A stretch of DNA of 46,550 bases from Flavobacteriales bacterium (GCA_020435415.1 JAGQZQ010000015.1:1-46550), one strand, 5' to 3'. Positions 32,003-42,383 are shown, numbered from the stretch's first letter. Numbers and translations are program-made. Notes: generated from the sequence alone by a model not told the origin.

Positions 32003-33776
32003 ATCAATACTAGAAACCAAGGGCCGGGAGGCCCTGGTAAACCTCTTCGGTGAATCCGATACCCTCCCCGGCATTCAACTTCAACATACCCGCAGGGAGT
32101 TTGAAGGAGACTGGACCATTGTGGTCTTTCCTTTTCTTAAACTTTCCGGAAAAGGTCCGGAAGAAACAGCCCGCATGTTGGGGGATCAATTGGTTGAGAT
32201 GACCAATGAGATCGCATCTTACAATGTTGTGAAAGGCTTCCTTAATCTTAGCCTTAAGGATGAGTTCTGGATCAATGAGGCCGGACATCTTGCTAATGCA
32301 GACTGGTGGCGGGGAACAAAGAAAAGTAAGTCCGTAATGGTGGAGTACTCTTCTCCCAATACCAACAAACCGCTGCACCTGGGGCATATCCGGAACAACC
32401 TTCTGGGATGGTCGGTTGCTGAAATTCTCAAAGCCAACGGCTACGATGTGAAAAAGGTGAACCTGGTCAATGACCGCGGAATCCATATATGTAAATCCAT
32501 GCTGGCCTGGCAGCGATGGGGAAATAACGAAACGCCGGATTCAGTAAATCTTAAAGGAGATAAGCTGGTTGGTAATTACTACGTTCGCTTTGACCAGGAA
32601 CTGAAGAAGGAGGTGGCAGACCGTATTGCCAGGGGAATAGAAGAAAAAGAAGCGGAACAGGAAGCGCCCCTGATGCAGGAAGCGAGAGAAATGTTGCGCA
32701 AATGGGAAGCGGGTGACGAAGAGGTTCGCAAACTGTGGGCAACCATGAATCAATGGGTATACGATGGCTTCGAGATCACCTACCAAAAGATGGGGGTTGA
32801 TTTTGATGATACCTATTATGAGTCAAATACCTATCTCCTGGGAAAACAAAAGGTGGAAGAGGCATTGAAACGTGGAGAGCTTTATCAAAAGGAGGATGGA
32901 TCCGTTTGGGTGGATCTTGAAGCCGATGGCCTTGATCAAAAGTTGTTGTTGCGGTCCGACGGTACTTCGGTATATATGACCCAGGATATCGGGACGGCCA
33001 TTCAGCGTTTCGAATCCGGGCATCTGGATCAACACATATATGTGGTGGGAAATGAACAGGATTACCACTTCAAAGCACTTTCACTCATCCTGAAAAAGAT
33101 GGGCTATGCCTGGGCAGAGAACCTCTATCACCTGTCTTACGGCATGGTGGACCTGCCCTCGGGCAAGATGAAGTCCAGGGAGGGAACAGTGGTTGATGCC
33201 GATGACCTGATTGCCGAAGTGGTGGATACCGCCAGGCAGAAAACAATGGAATTGGGAAAGGTGGAAGGACTGGAAGATGATGAGGCCGACCAGCTATTCT
33301 ACCGGATCGGAATGGGAGCCCTGAAATATTTTATCCTGAAGGTGGATCCGAAAAAGAAGATGCTTTTCAACCCGGAAGAGTCAATCGATTTCAATGGACA
33401 TACGGGACCTTTCATTCAATATACCCATGCCCGGATCGCCTCGGTGTTGCGTAAAGGGAATGAAGAAGGCCTGAAGCCCTGGGACGCATCCGGACTTCCT
33501 TCGGCGCTCGAAGAACGGGAGCGTAGCCTGCTCAAGATATTGTTTCAATTTCGTGACATCGTGCATGAAGCCGGCAAACTGTTAAGCCCGGCCATGGTTG
33601 CCAATTATGTTTACGACCTGGCCAAGGAGTTTAACCAGTTTTACCATGAATGCCCCATACTGAAGGCCGAGGATCGGCAGCAGGTGTTGTGGCGACTGTC
33701 ATTGGCAGATGCGGTACGAAATACCATTAACGATGGTATGCATCTTCTAGGAATTGAAGTGCCCGACAGGATGTAG
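31992..33776 (+). CDS. argS: Arginyl-tRNA synthetase
   Basis: This 594-residue class I synthetase charges tRNA-Arg. Visible in order: the N-terminal additional domain; the HIGH motif as HLGHIRNN within SPNTNKPLHLGHIRNN (about residues 119-134); the KMSKS counterpart as KMKSREGT; and the helical anticodon-binding domain at the end (DALRC-like, FRDIVHEAGKLLSPAMVANY). It overlaps the arginase gene by 11 bases, so the two are probably translated together. The last bases of this gene lead into the promoter of ffh. Confidence 0.97.
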   Translation: MSIESILETKGREALVNLFGESDTLPGIQLQHTRREFEGDWTIVVFPFLKLSGKGPEETARMLGDQLVEMTNEIASYNVVKGFLNLSLKDEFWINEAGHLANADWWRGTKKSKSVMVEYSSPNTNKPLHLGHIRNNLLGWSVAEILKANGYDVKKVNLVNDRGIHICKSMLAWQRWGNNETPDSVNLKGDKLVGNYYVRFDQELKKEVADRIARGIEEKEAEQEAPLMQEAREMLRKWEAGDEEVRKLWATMNQWVYDGFEITYQKMGVDFDDTYYESNTYLLGKQKVEEALKRGELYQKEDGSVWVDLEADGLDQKLLLRSDGTSVYMTQDIGTAIQRFESGHLDQHIYVVGNEQDYHFKALSLILKKMGYAWAENLYHLSYGMVDLPSGKMKSREGTVVDADDLIAEVVDTARQKTMELGKVEGLEDDEADQLFYRIGMGALKYFILKVDPKKKMLFNPEESIDFNGHTGPFIQYTHARIASVLRKGNEEGLKPWDASGLPSALEERERSLLKILFQFRDIVHEAGKLLSPAMVANYVYDLAKEFNQFYHECPILKAEDRQQVLWRLSLADAVRNTINDGMHLLGIEVPDRM

Positions 33777-33784
33777 TATATTTG
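33754..33784 (+). promoter_or_regulatory. Bacteroidota-type promoter upstream of ffh
   Basis: A TTG at 33754-33756 stands 20 bases before TATATTTG (33777-33784), matching the -33 TTTG / -7 TAnnTTTG pattern of this phylum. It starts inside the end of argS, giving ffh its own transcript with a leader of about 30 bases. TAAGGAG just before the ffh start (33803-33810) is an unusually good ribosome binding site for this phylum. Confidence 0.65.
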
Positions 33785-33820
33785 CGATCCAGCAAACAAT
33801 GTATAAGGAGTCAGATAGTC

Positions 33821-35149
33821 ATGTTTGAGAATTTATCGGAGAAATTAGAGAAAGCATTTAAGGTCCTTAAAGGGCAGGGCCAGATTACCGAAATCAACGT
33901 AGCTGAGACCCTGAAGGAAGTCCGGCGTGCCCTGCTCGATGCCGACGTAAACTATAAAATCGCCAAGGAGTTTTCGGAGACCGTAAAAACCAAAGCGCTG
34001 GGGGAACAAGTATTGACTGCAGTTTCTCCGAGCCAGCTGTTGGTAAAGATCACCCATGATGAATTGGCTTCCCTGATGGGTGGCCAGGCTGTGGATGTGA
34101 ATACCAAAGGCAGTCCTGCCATTATCCTGATCGCCGGACTGCAAGGTTCCGGTAAAACGACATTCTCTGCAAAGCTTGCCAATCATCTGAAAAGTAAGAA
34201 ATCCCTGAAGCCTTTGCTGGTCGCGTGCGACGTGTACCGCCCTGCTGCAATCAACCAGTTAAAAGTGCTGGGTGAGCAGATCGGAGTATCCGTCTATGCC
34301 GAAGAAGGCAATCAGGACCCTGTACAGATTGCAAAAAAAGGTATTGACTTCGCAAAGGCCAATCAATGTAACCTGGTGATTGTGGATACCGCCGGGCGCC
34401 TGGCCATTGACGAGGAAATGATGAAGGAGATCGCGGAGGTCAAGAAAGCCATCAAGCCTTCAGAGACCTTGTTTGTCGTGGATTCCATGACAGGTCAGGA
34501 TGCAGTGAACACAGCCAAAGCATTTAACGAAAGACTGGATTATGACGGTGTGGTGCTTACCAAATTGGATGGTGATACACGCGGTGGAGCAGCACTTTCT
34601 ATTCGCTATGTGGTGGATAAGCCGATCAAGTTTGTAGGTACCGGTGAGAAGATGGATGCCCTGGATGTCTTTTATCCGCAACGGATGGCCGACCGTATTC
34701 TGGGGATGGGTGATATCGTTTCCCTGGTAGAGAAGGCACAGGAGCAATACGATGAAGCCGAAGCGAAAAAGTTGCAGAAGAAAATCGCCAGGGATCAGTT
34801 TGATCTCAATGATTTTCTTGATCAGATACAGCAGGTGAAGAAGATGGGCAATGTGAAAGACCTGATGGGTATGATCCCCGGTGTGGGCAAGGCCATGAAG
34901 AATGTAGACATCGATGACGATGCATTCAAAGGCATCGAGGCCATTATCCGTTCTATGACACCTGCCGAACGGAGTGACCCGTCCATGTTGAACGGCAGCA
35001 GGAGGGAACGCATTGCCACAGGAAGCGGAACGAGTATTCAGGAGGTGAACCGGCTGATGAAGCAGTTCACAGAGATGCGAAAGATGATGAAGATGATGTC
35101 AAATAAATCGCAGATGGCCCGCATGATGGCCAGAATGCCTAAACGTTAA
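33821..35149 (+). CDS. ffh: Signal recognition particle protein Ffh (SRP54)
   Basis: This is a 442-residue GTPase that targets nascent membrane and exported proteins. I start at the ATG giving MFENLSEK, after a clear TAAGGAG. The NG domain has the P-loop [30 protein letters not shown] and [13 protein letters not shown]. The methionine-rich M domain ends [11 protein letters not shown]-like ([20 protein letters not shown]), which binds signal peptides and 4.5S RNA. folD follows after 11 bases. Confidence 0.97.
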   Translation: MFENLSEKLEKAFKVLKGQGQITEINVAETLKEVRRALLDADVNYKIAKEFSETVKTKALGEQVLTAVSPSQLLVKITHDELASLMGGQAVDVNTKGSPAIILIAGLQGSGKTTFSAKLANHLKSKKSLKPLLVACDVYRPAAINQLKVLGEQIGVSVYAEEGNQDPVQIAKKGIDFAKANQCNLVIVDTAGRLAIDEEMMKEIAEVKKAIKPSETLFVVDSMTGQDAVNTAKAFNERLDYDGVVLTKLDGDTRGGAALSIRYVVDKPIKFVGTGEKMDALDVFYPQRMADRILGMGDIVSLVEKAQEQYDEAEAKKLQKKIARDQFDLNDFLDQIQQVKKMGNVKDLMGMIPGVGKAMKNVDIDDDAFKGIEAIIRSMTPAERSDPSMLNGSRRERIATGSGTSIQEVNRLMKQFTEMRKMMKMMSNKSQMARMMARMPKR

Positions 35150-35160
35150 TATTACATCCC

Positions 35161-36063
35161 ATGACCACGATCAGTCCGACCACCACCGTTATCAACGGAA
35201 AGCAAACCGCCCAGGAGATACGGACAGAGCTGGCCGCTGAAGTGGAGCGCATCAAGAAGGCAGGAGGAAAAATCCCCCACCTGGCAGCAATCCTGGTTGG
35301 CAACGATGGCGCCAGTGAAACCTATGTGGCAGGAAAGGTAAAGGCATGCGAGAAGGCCGGCTTTCAGTCTACCCTGATACGCCTTCCGGATACCACATCG
35401 GAAAAAGAACTGCTGGATCATGTGAATAACCTGAACAATAATAAGGATATTGACGGGTTCATCGTTCAACTGCCGTTGCCAAAGCATATCAATGAACATC
35501 TGATTACCGAAGCCGTTGCACCCGAAAAAGATGTGGATGGCTTTCACCCCGTTAATCTGGGGCGATTGGTGCTGGGCTTACCGGCCTATATTTCAGCCAC
35601 ACCATTCGGAATTATCCAGTTAATAGAACGGTATGGGATTTCCACCCAGGGGAAACACGCAGTGATTGTGGGACGTAGCCATATCGTGGGTCGCCCTATG
35701 AGTATTCTGCTGTCACAACCTACCTCAACGGGGAACTGCACCGTTACACTTTGTCATAGCCGAACCAAAGATCTTGCAGGCATTTGCCGCCAGGCGGATA
35801 TCCTTGTTGCTGCCCTGGGTAAGCCGGAGTTCATCCGTGCGGATATGGTTAAAGAGGGTGCTGTAGTGATTGATGTGGGCATTACCCGTGTACCGGATGA
35901 AAGTCAACCCAAAGGCTATGTGATCAAAGGCGATGTCAAATTTGACGAGGTTGCGCCACGGTGCAGCTTCATTACTCCGGTTCCGGGTGGCGTAGGCCCC
36001 ATGACCATCGCCTCTTTGCTCAAGAATACATTGCTGGCATCCCAAAAAGCAATTTACGCCTGA
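35161..36063 (+). CDS. folD: FolD, methylenetetrahydrofolate dehydrogenase/cyclohydrolase
   Basis: This 300-residue bifunctional enzyme interconverts 5,10-methylene-, methenyl- and 10-formyl-tetrahydrofolate. Key motifs are the catalytic Tyr-Lys region [16 protein letters not shown], the substrate loop [26 protein letters not shown], the NADP site [14 protein letters not shown] and the signature [15 protein letters not shown]. It is 11 bases after ffh and likely shares its transcript. Confidence 0.97.
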   Translation: MTTISPTTTVINGKQTAQEIRTELAAEVERIKKAGGKIPHLAAILVGNDGASETYVAGKVKACEKAGFQSTLIRLPDTTSEKELLDHVNNLNNNKDIDGFIVQLPLPKHINEHLITEAVAPEKDVDGFHPVNLGRLVLGLPAYISATPFGIIQLIERYGISTQGKHAVIVGRSHIVGRPMSILLSQPTSTGNCTVTLCHSRTKDLAGICRQADILVAALGKPEFIRADMVKEGAVVIDVGITRVPDESQPKGYVIKGDVKFDEVAPRCSFITPVPGGVGPMTIASLLKNTLLASQKAIYA

Positions 36064-36084
36064 AGCAGCCTTTTGCTATATTTG
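36053..36084 (+). promoter_or_regulatory. Bacteroidota-type promoter for the OmpA-type gene
   Basis: TTTA at 36053-36056, 20 bases, then TATATTTG at 36077-36084. It overlaps the end of folD. The expected start of transcription near 36091 supports translation from the ATG at 36135 rather than from earlier in-frame starts. Confidence 0.6.
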
Positions 36085-36134
36085 TTCGTATGCCAATAAC
36101 CCTGGCCCGGTTTTCGTTGCAATTTAGGGTTGGT

Positions 36135-38117
36135 ATGAATAGAAGGATCCTCCATATGATGTTGATGTGCCTGCTCGTTGCTCCGGTAACATTACGTGCA
36201 CAAAACCGCGATTATTCAACCAAGAACAAACGGGCTATTGAACGTTATGAAGCCGCTGGTGTATTCTACATGAACTGGCGCCGGTCCTACCAGAATGAAT
36301 TTGCCCTGAAGACCATCAATGAACTTAAGCAAAGCCTGCAGATCGATTCAAACTTTGTAGAAGCATGGGCGCTCTTAGGTGATGTGAATATGGAGATCCG
36401 CGATTGGAAGGAAGCCATTTATGCCTACAAAAAAACCATTGCTATTGATCCCGGCTTTCATCCTGATATGTACTTTAATCTGGGTAAGGTTGAAATGGCG
36501 GATGGCGACTATACAGCCGCAAAGAACTACCTCGAACGTTTTGTAAATCTTCCCAAAGCCCATCCACCAAGTAAGCACGAGGCCGAAGGGTTGCTGCGTT
36601 CATGTGCTTTTGCAGAGAATGCCATCAAAAACCCCGTGCCATTTTCCCCGGTCAATATGGGGCCGAATATCAATACGGACAACGACGAGTATTCACCTAC
36701 CATCACCGTTGATGGTAAGAAGTTCATCTACACGATGCGTCGTTATGACCCGATCTACGATCAGAACGGGGTAAAGGTAAAGGAACGCGTACAGGAAGAT
36801 TTTTATATAAGCTATTGGAAAGATGGGGAATGGTCACCACTGCGTAACATGGGCCCACCCATCAATACGCCGGACAACGAAGGCGCACAATGTATATCAG
36901 CGGACGGCCAGTATATATTTTATACGGCATGCAACAAACGCGGCGGTATGGGAAGTTGCGATATATACGGTGCCCGCAAACGGGGCAATGGCTGGGGCAA
37001 TCCGATCAATATGGGGCAAACGGTTAACTCTCCTGCATGGGAATCGCATCCTTGTTTTGCATCGGATGGGAAGACATTATACTATACCAGCACCAGAGAA
37101 GGGGGTACAGGAAAGGGTACTTCCGATATATGGTATTCCGTGAAAGGTGATGACGGCATCTGGAAAGGGCCGTTCAATATGGGCCCTACCATCAACACTG
37201 AAATGAATGAAATGTTCCCCTTCCTTCATCCGGACGGGAAAACCATGTACTTCGTGTCCGACGGTCATCCTGGTATGGGTGGCCGCGACATCTTCATTAC
37301 AAGGCGGGATGCCAACGGTGAATGGACCACGCCGGTGAACCTGGGATATCCGATCAATACTTATTCGGATGAGACCAGTTTTATTGTAAGTCCTGATGGC
37401 CGTATCGCCTACTTTGCATCCGAACGCCCGGGGGAAGGGCAGGGTAGAATTGACCTGTATTGGTTCCCGTTGTATGAAGGTGTAAGGCCGGACCCTGTGA
37501 CGTTTGTGAACGGGCATGTATTTAACAAGAAGACCAAAGCACCACTAGGGTCAAAGTTCGAACTGATAGACCTGGATAGCGGACTGCCGGTCATTGAGTC
37601 CTATTCTTCTGAAGAGGATGGGGAATTCCTGGTAAGCCTGCCCGCCAATGGGAACTATGCCCTGAACGTATCCAGGGATGGCTTTCTCTTTTACTCTGAG
37701 AATTTCTCTCTGAAGGATAAGGACGGAGACAAGCCGTTCAACATGGAAGTGCCCATGCAGCCCATCGAACCCGGGAGCTATGGCATCCTGAAAAACGTAT
37801 TCTTCGAGTCCGGTTCCTATACCTTAAGGGAAGAGTCCAAGGCGGAGTTGCAGAAGCTGGCGGATTTTCTCAATGAGCACCGCACCATGACCATTGAGCT
37901 ATCCGGTCATACAGACAACGTAGGACAGAAGGCAGATAATCAACTTTTGTCTGAACGCAGGGCCAAGGCTGTAGTGGATTTCCTGGTGGAGAAAGGGATC
38001 GCTGTAAACAGGCTTACACCCAAAGGCTACGGGGACAGCAAGCCGATTGACTCCAATGACACCGAAGAGGGAAGGGCCCGCAACCGTCGCACGGAATACA
38101 AAGTGCTTACGATCTGA
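36135..38117 (+). CDS. TPR-PD40-OmpA outer-membrane protein (PorE-like architecture)
   Basis: This protein of about 660 residues (start MNRRILHMML) has a signal peptide ending ...APVTLRAQ. TPR-like repeats come first (WALLGDVNMEIRDWKEAIYA, DMYFNLGKVEMADGDYTAA), then four to five PD40/WD40-like beta repeats (FSPVNMGPNINTDNDEYSPT, SADGQYIFYTACNKRGG, HPDGKTMYFVSDGHPGMGG). A small carboxypeptidase-regulatory-like beta domain follows, and then a C-terminal OmpA domain (VFFESGSYTLREES, ELSGHTDNVG, LLSERRAKAVVDFL, RARNRRTEY) with the Asp and Arg expected to bind peptidoglycan. The architecture matches PorE-type proteins linked to the T9SS, though many Bacteroidota carry several paralogues, so an exact T9SS role is not proven. 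Confidence 0.88.
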   Translation: MNRRILHMMLMCLLVAPVTLRAQNRDYSTKNKRAIERYEAAGVFYMNWRRSYQNEFALKTINELKQSLQIDSNFVEAWALLGDVNMEIRDWKEAIYAYKKTIAIDPGFHPDMYFNLGKVEMADGDYTAAKNYLERFVNLPKAHPPSKHEAEGLLRSCAFAENAIKNPVPFSPVNMGPNINTDNDEYSPTITVDGKKFIYTMRRYDPIYDQNGVKVKERVQEDFYISYWKDGEWSPLRNMGPPINTPDNEGAQCISADGQYIFYTACNKRGGMGSCDIYGARKRGNGWGNPINMGQTVNSPAWESHPCFASDGKTLYYTSTREGGTGKGTSDIWYSVKGDDGIWKGPFNMGPTINTEMNEMFPFLHPDGKTMYFVSDGHPGMGGRDIFITRRDANGEWTTPVNLGYPINTYSDETSFIVSPDGRIAYFASERPGEGQGRIDLYWFPLYEGVRPDPVTFVNGHVFNKKTKAPLGSKFELIDLDSGLPVIESYSSEEDGEFLVSLPANGNYALNVSRDGFLFYSENFSLKDKDGDKPFNMEVPMQPIEPGSYGILKNVFFESGSYTLREESKAELQKLADFLNEHRTMTIELSGHTDNVGQKADNQLLSERRAKAVVDFLVEKGIAVNRLTPKGYGDSKPIDSNDTEEGRARNRRTEYKVLTI

Positions 38118-38936
38118 TCAAAGGGCTTTTCTGATCCTGACCAGTTTTTCCAGCAGATCTTTCATTTGATCCAGAGGCAACATGTTGGCTCCATCCGACA
38201 AAGCTTTGGACGGGTCAGGATGGGTTTCCATAAACAGTCCATCCACACCCGCTGCAATACCGGCCTTTGACATCACACCAATGAGGTGAGGTAGTCCACC
38301 GGTAACACCGCTGTCCTGATTCGGCTGTTGCAATGAATGTGTCGCATCCAGGATCACCGGTACATTCAGTTGCTGCATGATGGGGATGCCGCGGTAGTCC
38401 ACCACCAGATCTCCATATCCGAAGGTAGTGCCTCGCTCGGTAACCATGACCCGGTTGTTGCCGGAATCCCTGACCTTGTCAACGGCGAACTTCATGGCTC
38501 CGGGCGACAGGAACTGTCCTTTCTTGATGTTGACAACCTTTCCGGTTTTTGCAGCAGCAACAAGAAGGTCTGTTTGCCTGCACAAAAAAGCAGGGATTTG
38601 TAATACATCAACTACCTCTGCCGCAAACGTTGCATCTGCCTCGCTGTGGATATCAGTCACGACAGGTACCCTGTAGGTTTCCCTGATCGTATTAAGAATT
38701 CCGAGAGCTTCTTCGTTGCCTATGCCGGTAAAAGAGTCGAGTCGGGACCTGTTGGCCTTTTTAAAGGAAGCTTTGAATATGTATGGGATCTGAAGCTTGT
38801 CGGTGATTTCCAGCATTTGCTCCGCGACCTGCCTGCACAGTGGTTCGCTTTCTACCACACAGGGGCCTGCCATGAGCAGAAAGTTTCCGGCATCGGTATG
38901 TTTTAAATGCTCCAGTTTGAGCGTAGCGTAATCCAT
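38118..38936 (-). CDS. kdsA: KdsA, 3-deoxy-8-phosphooctulonate synthase
   Basis: This 272-residue enzyme condenses arabinose 5-phosphate and phosphoenolpyruvate to Kdo 8-phosphate for lipopolysaccharide. Motifs: MAGPCVVESE, FKASFKKANRSRLDSF, ITDIH-like VVTDIHSEADA, IPAFLCRQTDLL, NIKKGQFLSPG and FMETHPDPSKALSDG. The cysteine in AGPC, where E. coli KdsA has asparagine, points to the metal-dependent class. It is the last gene of a minus-strand operon with the DUF5723-like barrel and the large lipoprotein, and its stop abuts the OmpA-type gene from the other strand. Confidence 0.95.
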   Translation of the reverse strand: MDYATLKLEHLKHTDAGNFLLMAGPCVVESEPLCRQVAEQMLEITDKLQIPYIFKASFKKANRSRLDSFTGIGNEEALGILNTIRETYRVPVVTDIHSEADATFAAEVVDVLQIPAFLCRQTDLLVAAAKTGKVVNIKKGQFLSPGAMKFAVDKVRDSGNNRVMVTERGTTFGYGDLVVDYRGIPIMQQLNVPVILDATHSLQQPNQDSGVTGGLPHLIGVMSKAGIAAGVDGLFMETHPDPSKALSDGANMLPLDQMKDLLEKLVRIRKAL

Positions 38937-38938
38937 GT

Positions 38939-40228
38939 TTAGAATGATTTGGACAAACTGAAATGCAGATCCTGTCCGGTCGCATATTTGGGCGACAGGT
39001 GTCCCAGAAACTGGTGGCTTTGCACCCTGGCGATGAACCCACCGCCAAAGTCAATACCGAAGGCAAGTCCTACCTGAAGCTGACCATAGCCTCCATAAGC
39101 AAGCCGTGCTCCGGCTTTAAAAGATTCGTCTACCTTATACTCCCAACCCATATAGGCATAAGGCAGGTAGTTGGCATTGTTGAAATAATGGAGACCCAGG
39201 GTCATGGTCGTGCCTTCCAATTTTTTAAGGTATTTGGTATGATAAAGGTGAATGCTGGCAGGCAGCCAGGAAATGTAGGCGCCTTTTTCTTTGTCGGGCT
39301 TCCAGGCATTCACCAGGCTGTCTGTTTCCGCTGCGCCGTCGAAGATCGAGTCTTTCAAGGTGAAGAGGTCATTCACTTCCCATCCTTTCCACTCGTATAG
39401 TGAGTCGATGTCGTAGCTGCCGGCGGCACCACCCACCCAGCGGATCATGCCGAGGTCACCAACTTCCAATCGCCATATGTTGCCTGCCTCCGATCTTTTT
39501 TCGAAAAAGAGGTCCATGCTTCCGCCTACACCATTCACCGAGAAAAAGTCAGGGGCTGTGGTGTCAGATTCATGGTAGGTCATGGCCAGGTCCAGATCAA
39601 TCTGTTCCCCGTCTGCATGGGTAAAGAAATCAGCACGCTCTGTATTGGCATTCATGTGCTGAAGACCTTTCAGTAGAGAGAGATTGATTCCGAAGCTGCT
39701 CTTTCCGGAATTCTTTGCAAGACCGAATGACAGTGACTGGAATGCAAAATAGTTCACCGAAAACCGATGCATGTCCACCGTGTTCCCGGCGTGGCTTTTG
39801 TTTCCGTACATCACCGTTTCAAAAAGCCCGTCTGTAAAACCGGCATTGGCAATAACGCGGTATTGGGCCCGTATCATCCCGCCAAGACCCGCTTTCCCGA
39901 AGAGGCTGTCTTTTTGCAGGTATGCCAATCCACCTGCAAAGTTCCCGCCCAACCGGTTGGCATCCGCCAACCGGTCTTTTACACGATCCTTCAGTGTGGA
40001 GTCAATATATTCACCGTTGATGAAGGCCATGCCGAACTGTGTGGTAATGGCGTTGGACGACAATTGATACCCAACATCACCCAGAACCACATGATTGCCT
40101 TTGTGGTCAATCACATCAGGAAAATAGGAGGGTGCCTGAGAGAAGGAATGGGTTGTAAACGCAAATGCTACGAGGAAGAGAATCCCTTTTCTTCTTGCCA
40201 TTTTATTAGAAAAGATGGGGTGGGTCAT
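38939..40228 (-). CDS. Outer-membrane beta-barrel protein, DUF5723-like
   Basis: This protein of about 420-430 residues has a signal peptide (GILFLVAFAFTTHSFSQ). The ATG giving MARRKGIL at 40199-40201 would give the cleaner signal, the one at 40228 the longest frame. The mature part alternates amphipathic strands with turns (SFGLAKNSGKSSFGINLSLL, GARLAYGGYGQLQVGLAFGI) and ends in an aromatic residue (SLSKSF), as outer-membrane barrels do. The whole recalls the DUF5723 family of Bacteroidota. It lies 2 bases before kdsA and 3 bases after the lipoprotein gene, so all three are one operon. Function unknown. Confidence 0.8.
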   Translation of the reverse strand: MTHPIFSNKMARRKGILFLVAFAFTTHSFSQAPSYFPDVIDHKGNHVVLGDVGYQLSSNAITTQFGMAFINGEYIDSTLKDRVKDRLADANRLGGNFAGGLAYLQKDSLFGKAGLGGMIRAQYRVIANAGFTDGLFETVMYGNKSHAGNTVDMHRFSVNYFAFQSLSFGLAKNSGKSSFGINLSLLKGLQHMNANTERADFFTHADGEQIDLDLAMTYHESDTTAPDFFSVNGVGGSMDLFFEKRSEAGNIWRLEVGDLGMIRWVGGAAGSYDIDSLYEWKGWEVNDLFTLKDSIFDGAAETDSLVNAWKPDKEKGAYISWLPASIHLYHTKYLKKLEGTTMTLGLHYFNNANYLPYAYMGWEYKVDESFKAGARLAYGGYGQLQVGLAFGIDFGGGFIARVQSHQFLGHLSPKYATGQDLHFSLSKSF

Positions 40229-40231
40229 TGT

Positions 40232-42307
40232 TTATAGCCGGTAATTAAAATCACCGACCAGGGTAAAGTCGATGCGGTAGGTGCTGTAAATCTTTACCTT
40301 GTTTGGCTGCCCAGCAGTGGTGAATGCCACCTTAATGAAAAGTTGGGTAGCATCATAGAGGTTATCCATTCTGCTTTCGCTGACGGGCAATACCAGTTTG
40401 GTACGGCGGCTGTCACTGACCCGCAGGCTGGCATCCAGGAGGCCGGAATTTACAGGACTTCCTTTAAACAATGTATCGATCACATTTCCGCCCGCATCGG
40501 CCAGTTCTACGGTGAGTGCCGCATCAAAAGGAAAGCTGTTATCCACGAGCAGGGTGAAGATGCCGTCTTTGATCTTTTTTGTTTCCGTGCCCTTGTCTCC
40601 CAGATCGAAATCACTTGTGTCTGAAAGGGTGAGACCGTTTGCCGACAAGCTAAGGGGCATCTCAATATTCATGCTGGCTTCTATGCCGTGATCATTGTAT
40701 ATGAAGTCGGTGCCTGCGCCGAGTGCCGGCTTGGGTGTGTTCGGGTTGATGCGCAGCCGCATCTGGTACTCCATTTCATCGGGCAGGTTCTCAATCAATG
40801 TTTCGAGTCCATTCACATTGATATTCTTGATCACCGGCGTTAACGGGTGATCGCTGGCGCGACCTATGGTGACCAGGCTGTCGATGATGCCGGCACTGAG
40901 GGCAACTTCATTTCCGGTACGGGTATTTCTTGATTTCAATGATTTCAGCACCACGTCGGCTTCCATACCCACACTGTTCTTCACTTCCATATTCACCTTG
41001 ATCTTTTCCAGGTCGATGGTTCCGGCAGTGACTTTATCAAAAAGATCCACCTCGGTGATGGCAGGACCTACGTCAAAGACATCCTGGCCCAGGTAACCGT
41101 ATCCGTATTCAGGTATGACACCGATCAGACCGGCATCCACATAAAAGCTATCGTTCAGGGACAAGGTGGTGGAATTGCCGGTGGAATCTATCCGCCCTAT
41201 CAATGACTGATACCATGTATTCACCGTATCGCCGTTTTGACCTGTGAGGTCCAGGCGATAACCCTTGAAGTCATACAGTCGTGAGAACCTGGACGTATCT
41301 CCCGGAGGGGCAGGTGGAATCTTATTCTGGACTTTAAAAGGGACGCCCTGGAATGTGGCGCTGGGAATCTGGTAGTCGAAACGCAGGGTATCCTGCAATG
41401 TGCTCACCACATCAATTTTTACAAACCCTTCCCTGATGATCAGGTAATTCAGTTCAACGCCATTGGCGGTTTCGAGGACCATGTTCTGGGTTTCATTTAC
41501 TATGTCCTGATCGGGGAAAACCGCAGTGGCGGAATAGGGGTTCAGATCCCGGACAAGGATTGTTGCAATCAAGGCATCATTGGTGTCGATGGGTACAGGA
41601 ACGCCATTGCTGCCTGGGCTGTCCATGTTGACGATCTTTCCGAAAAGGTCTCCATACACCGTTTTGCCTGCGAGGTCCACCGAGTCCTTGACGACTTGTC
41701 CGGCCGGAACTAGCGGGAATGTTTTCAAAGCGATCACCGTACCGTTGGCCTGGTTCTTTAATTCAAAGGTGAGATTGGTGATGTCGATCGGAAGCTGGTT
41801 GTCCAGAATGATATCCATCCATCCGTCGATCAGGGTGACTGATTCGAATATGGAATTGGCGTCGATGGCGATGTCTCCCGATGATATTCCTGTGATCGGG
41901 GGGACGGCAAGGTTGTTTCCGTGGGATGCCAGGATCACCGCGCCTGTGGTACCTCCTGTCTCACGGGCGATCTGACCGAGTGTAATCGGGTACTGAAGGG
42001 AACGGTCACCCATCTCAATGCTTTGCAGCTTGACATTGTAGGTAAAGGTGGTGTCCTTCATCCGGAACATCGAGTCCATCACAAAATTATAGAGGTGCGA
42101 CTCATATACCAGTGATATGGTCTGATCGGGATTTTCCTGCAACAGGGTATCCGTCAGCAGATCTTCAATGCTCAGGCTGGACTTCACCAGGGGGGCCAGC
42201 ACATCTACATCCCACGACGTCTTGTCTAGATCCGGGCGGCACGCGCTGAACATAAATGCCAGTGCGATCACCAGGTATTTGCCATGAATCAGTTTCAGGT
42301 TTCTCAC
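40232..42307 (-). CDS. Large lipoprotein, unknown function
   Basis: This 691-residue protein has a lipoprotein signal (YLVIALAFMFSAC, lipobox FSAC). The mature chain opens RPDLDKTSWDVDVLAPLVKS, a start I associate with a conserved Bacteroidota family without assigned function. The rest is beta-rich with repeated domains resembling Ig-like or LEA-type folds (ITNLTFELKNQANGTVIALK, FTLLVDNSFPFDAALTVELA). No catalytic motif is seen. It is the first gene of the operon with the barrel protein and kdsA, so the lipoprotein and barrel may form a surface complex. Confidence 0.8.
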   Translation of the reverse strand: MRNLKLIHGKYLVIALAFMFSACRPDLDKTSWDVDVLAPLVKSSLSIEDLLTDTLLQENPDQTISLVYESHLYNFVMDSMFRMKDTTFTYNVKLQSIEMGDRSLQYPITLGQIARETGGTTGAVILASHGNNLAVPPITGISSGDIAIDANSIFESVTLIDGWMDIILDNQLPIDITNLTFELKNQANGTVIALKTFPLVPAGQVVKDSVDLAGKTVYGDLFGKIVNMDSPGSNGVPVPIDTNDALIATILVRDLNPYSATAVFPDQDIVNETQNMVLETANGVELNYLIIREGFVKIDVVSTLQDTLRFDYQIPSATFQGVPFKVQNKIPPAPPGDTSRFSRLYDFKGYRLDLTGQNGDTVNTWYQSLIGRIDSTGNSTTLSLNDSFYVDAGLIGVIPEYGYGYLGQDVFDVGPAITEVDLFDKVTAGTIDLEKIKVNMEVKNSVGMEADVVLKSLKSRNTRTGNEVALSAGIIDSLVTIGRASDHPLTPVIKNINVNGLETLIENLPDEMEYQMRLRINPNTPKPALGAGTDFIYNDHGIEASMNIEMPLSLSANGLTLSDTSDFDLGDKGTETKKIKDGIFTLLVDNSFPFDAALTVELADAGGNVIDTLFKGSPVNSGLLDASLRVSDSRRTKLVLPVSESRMDNLYDATQLFIKVAFTTAGQPNKVKIYSTYRIDFTLVGDFNYRL

Positions 42308-42383
42308 GGAAGGTTTCCTCCTTATAAGAAGGCAATATACGCATTGATCCCCGCAAATGCGAATCTATGGAGCGGGAGGCAGG

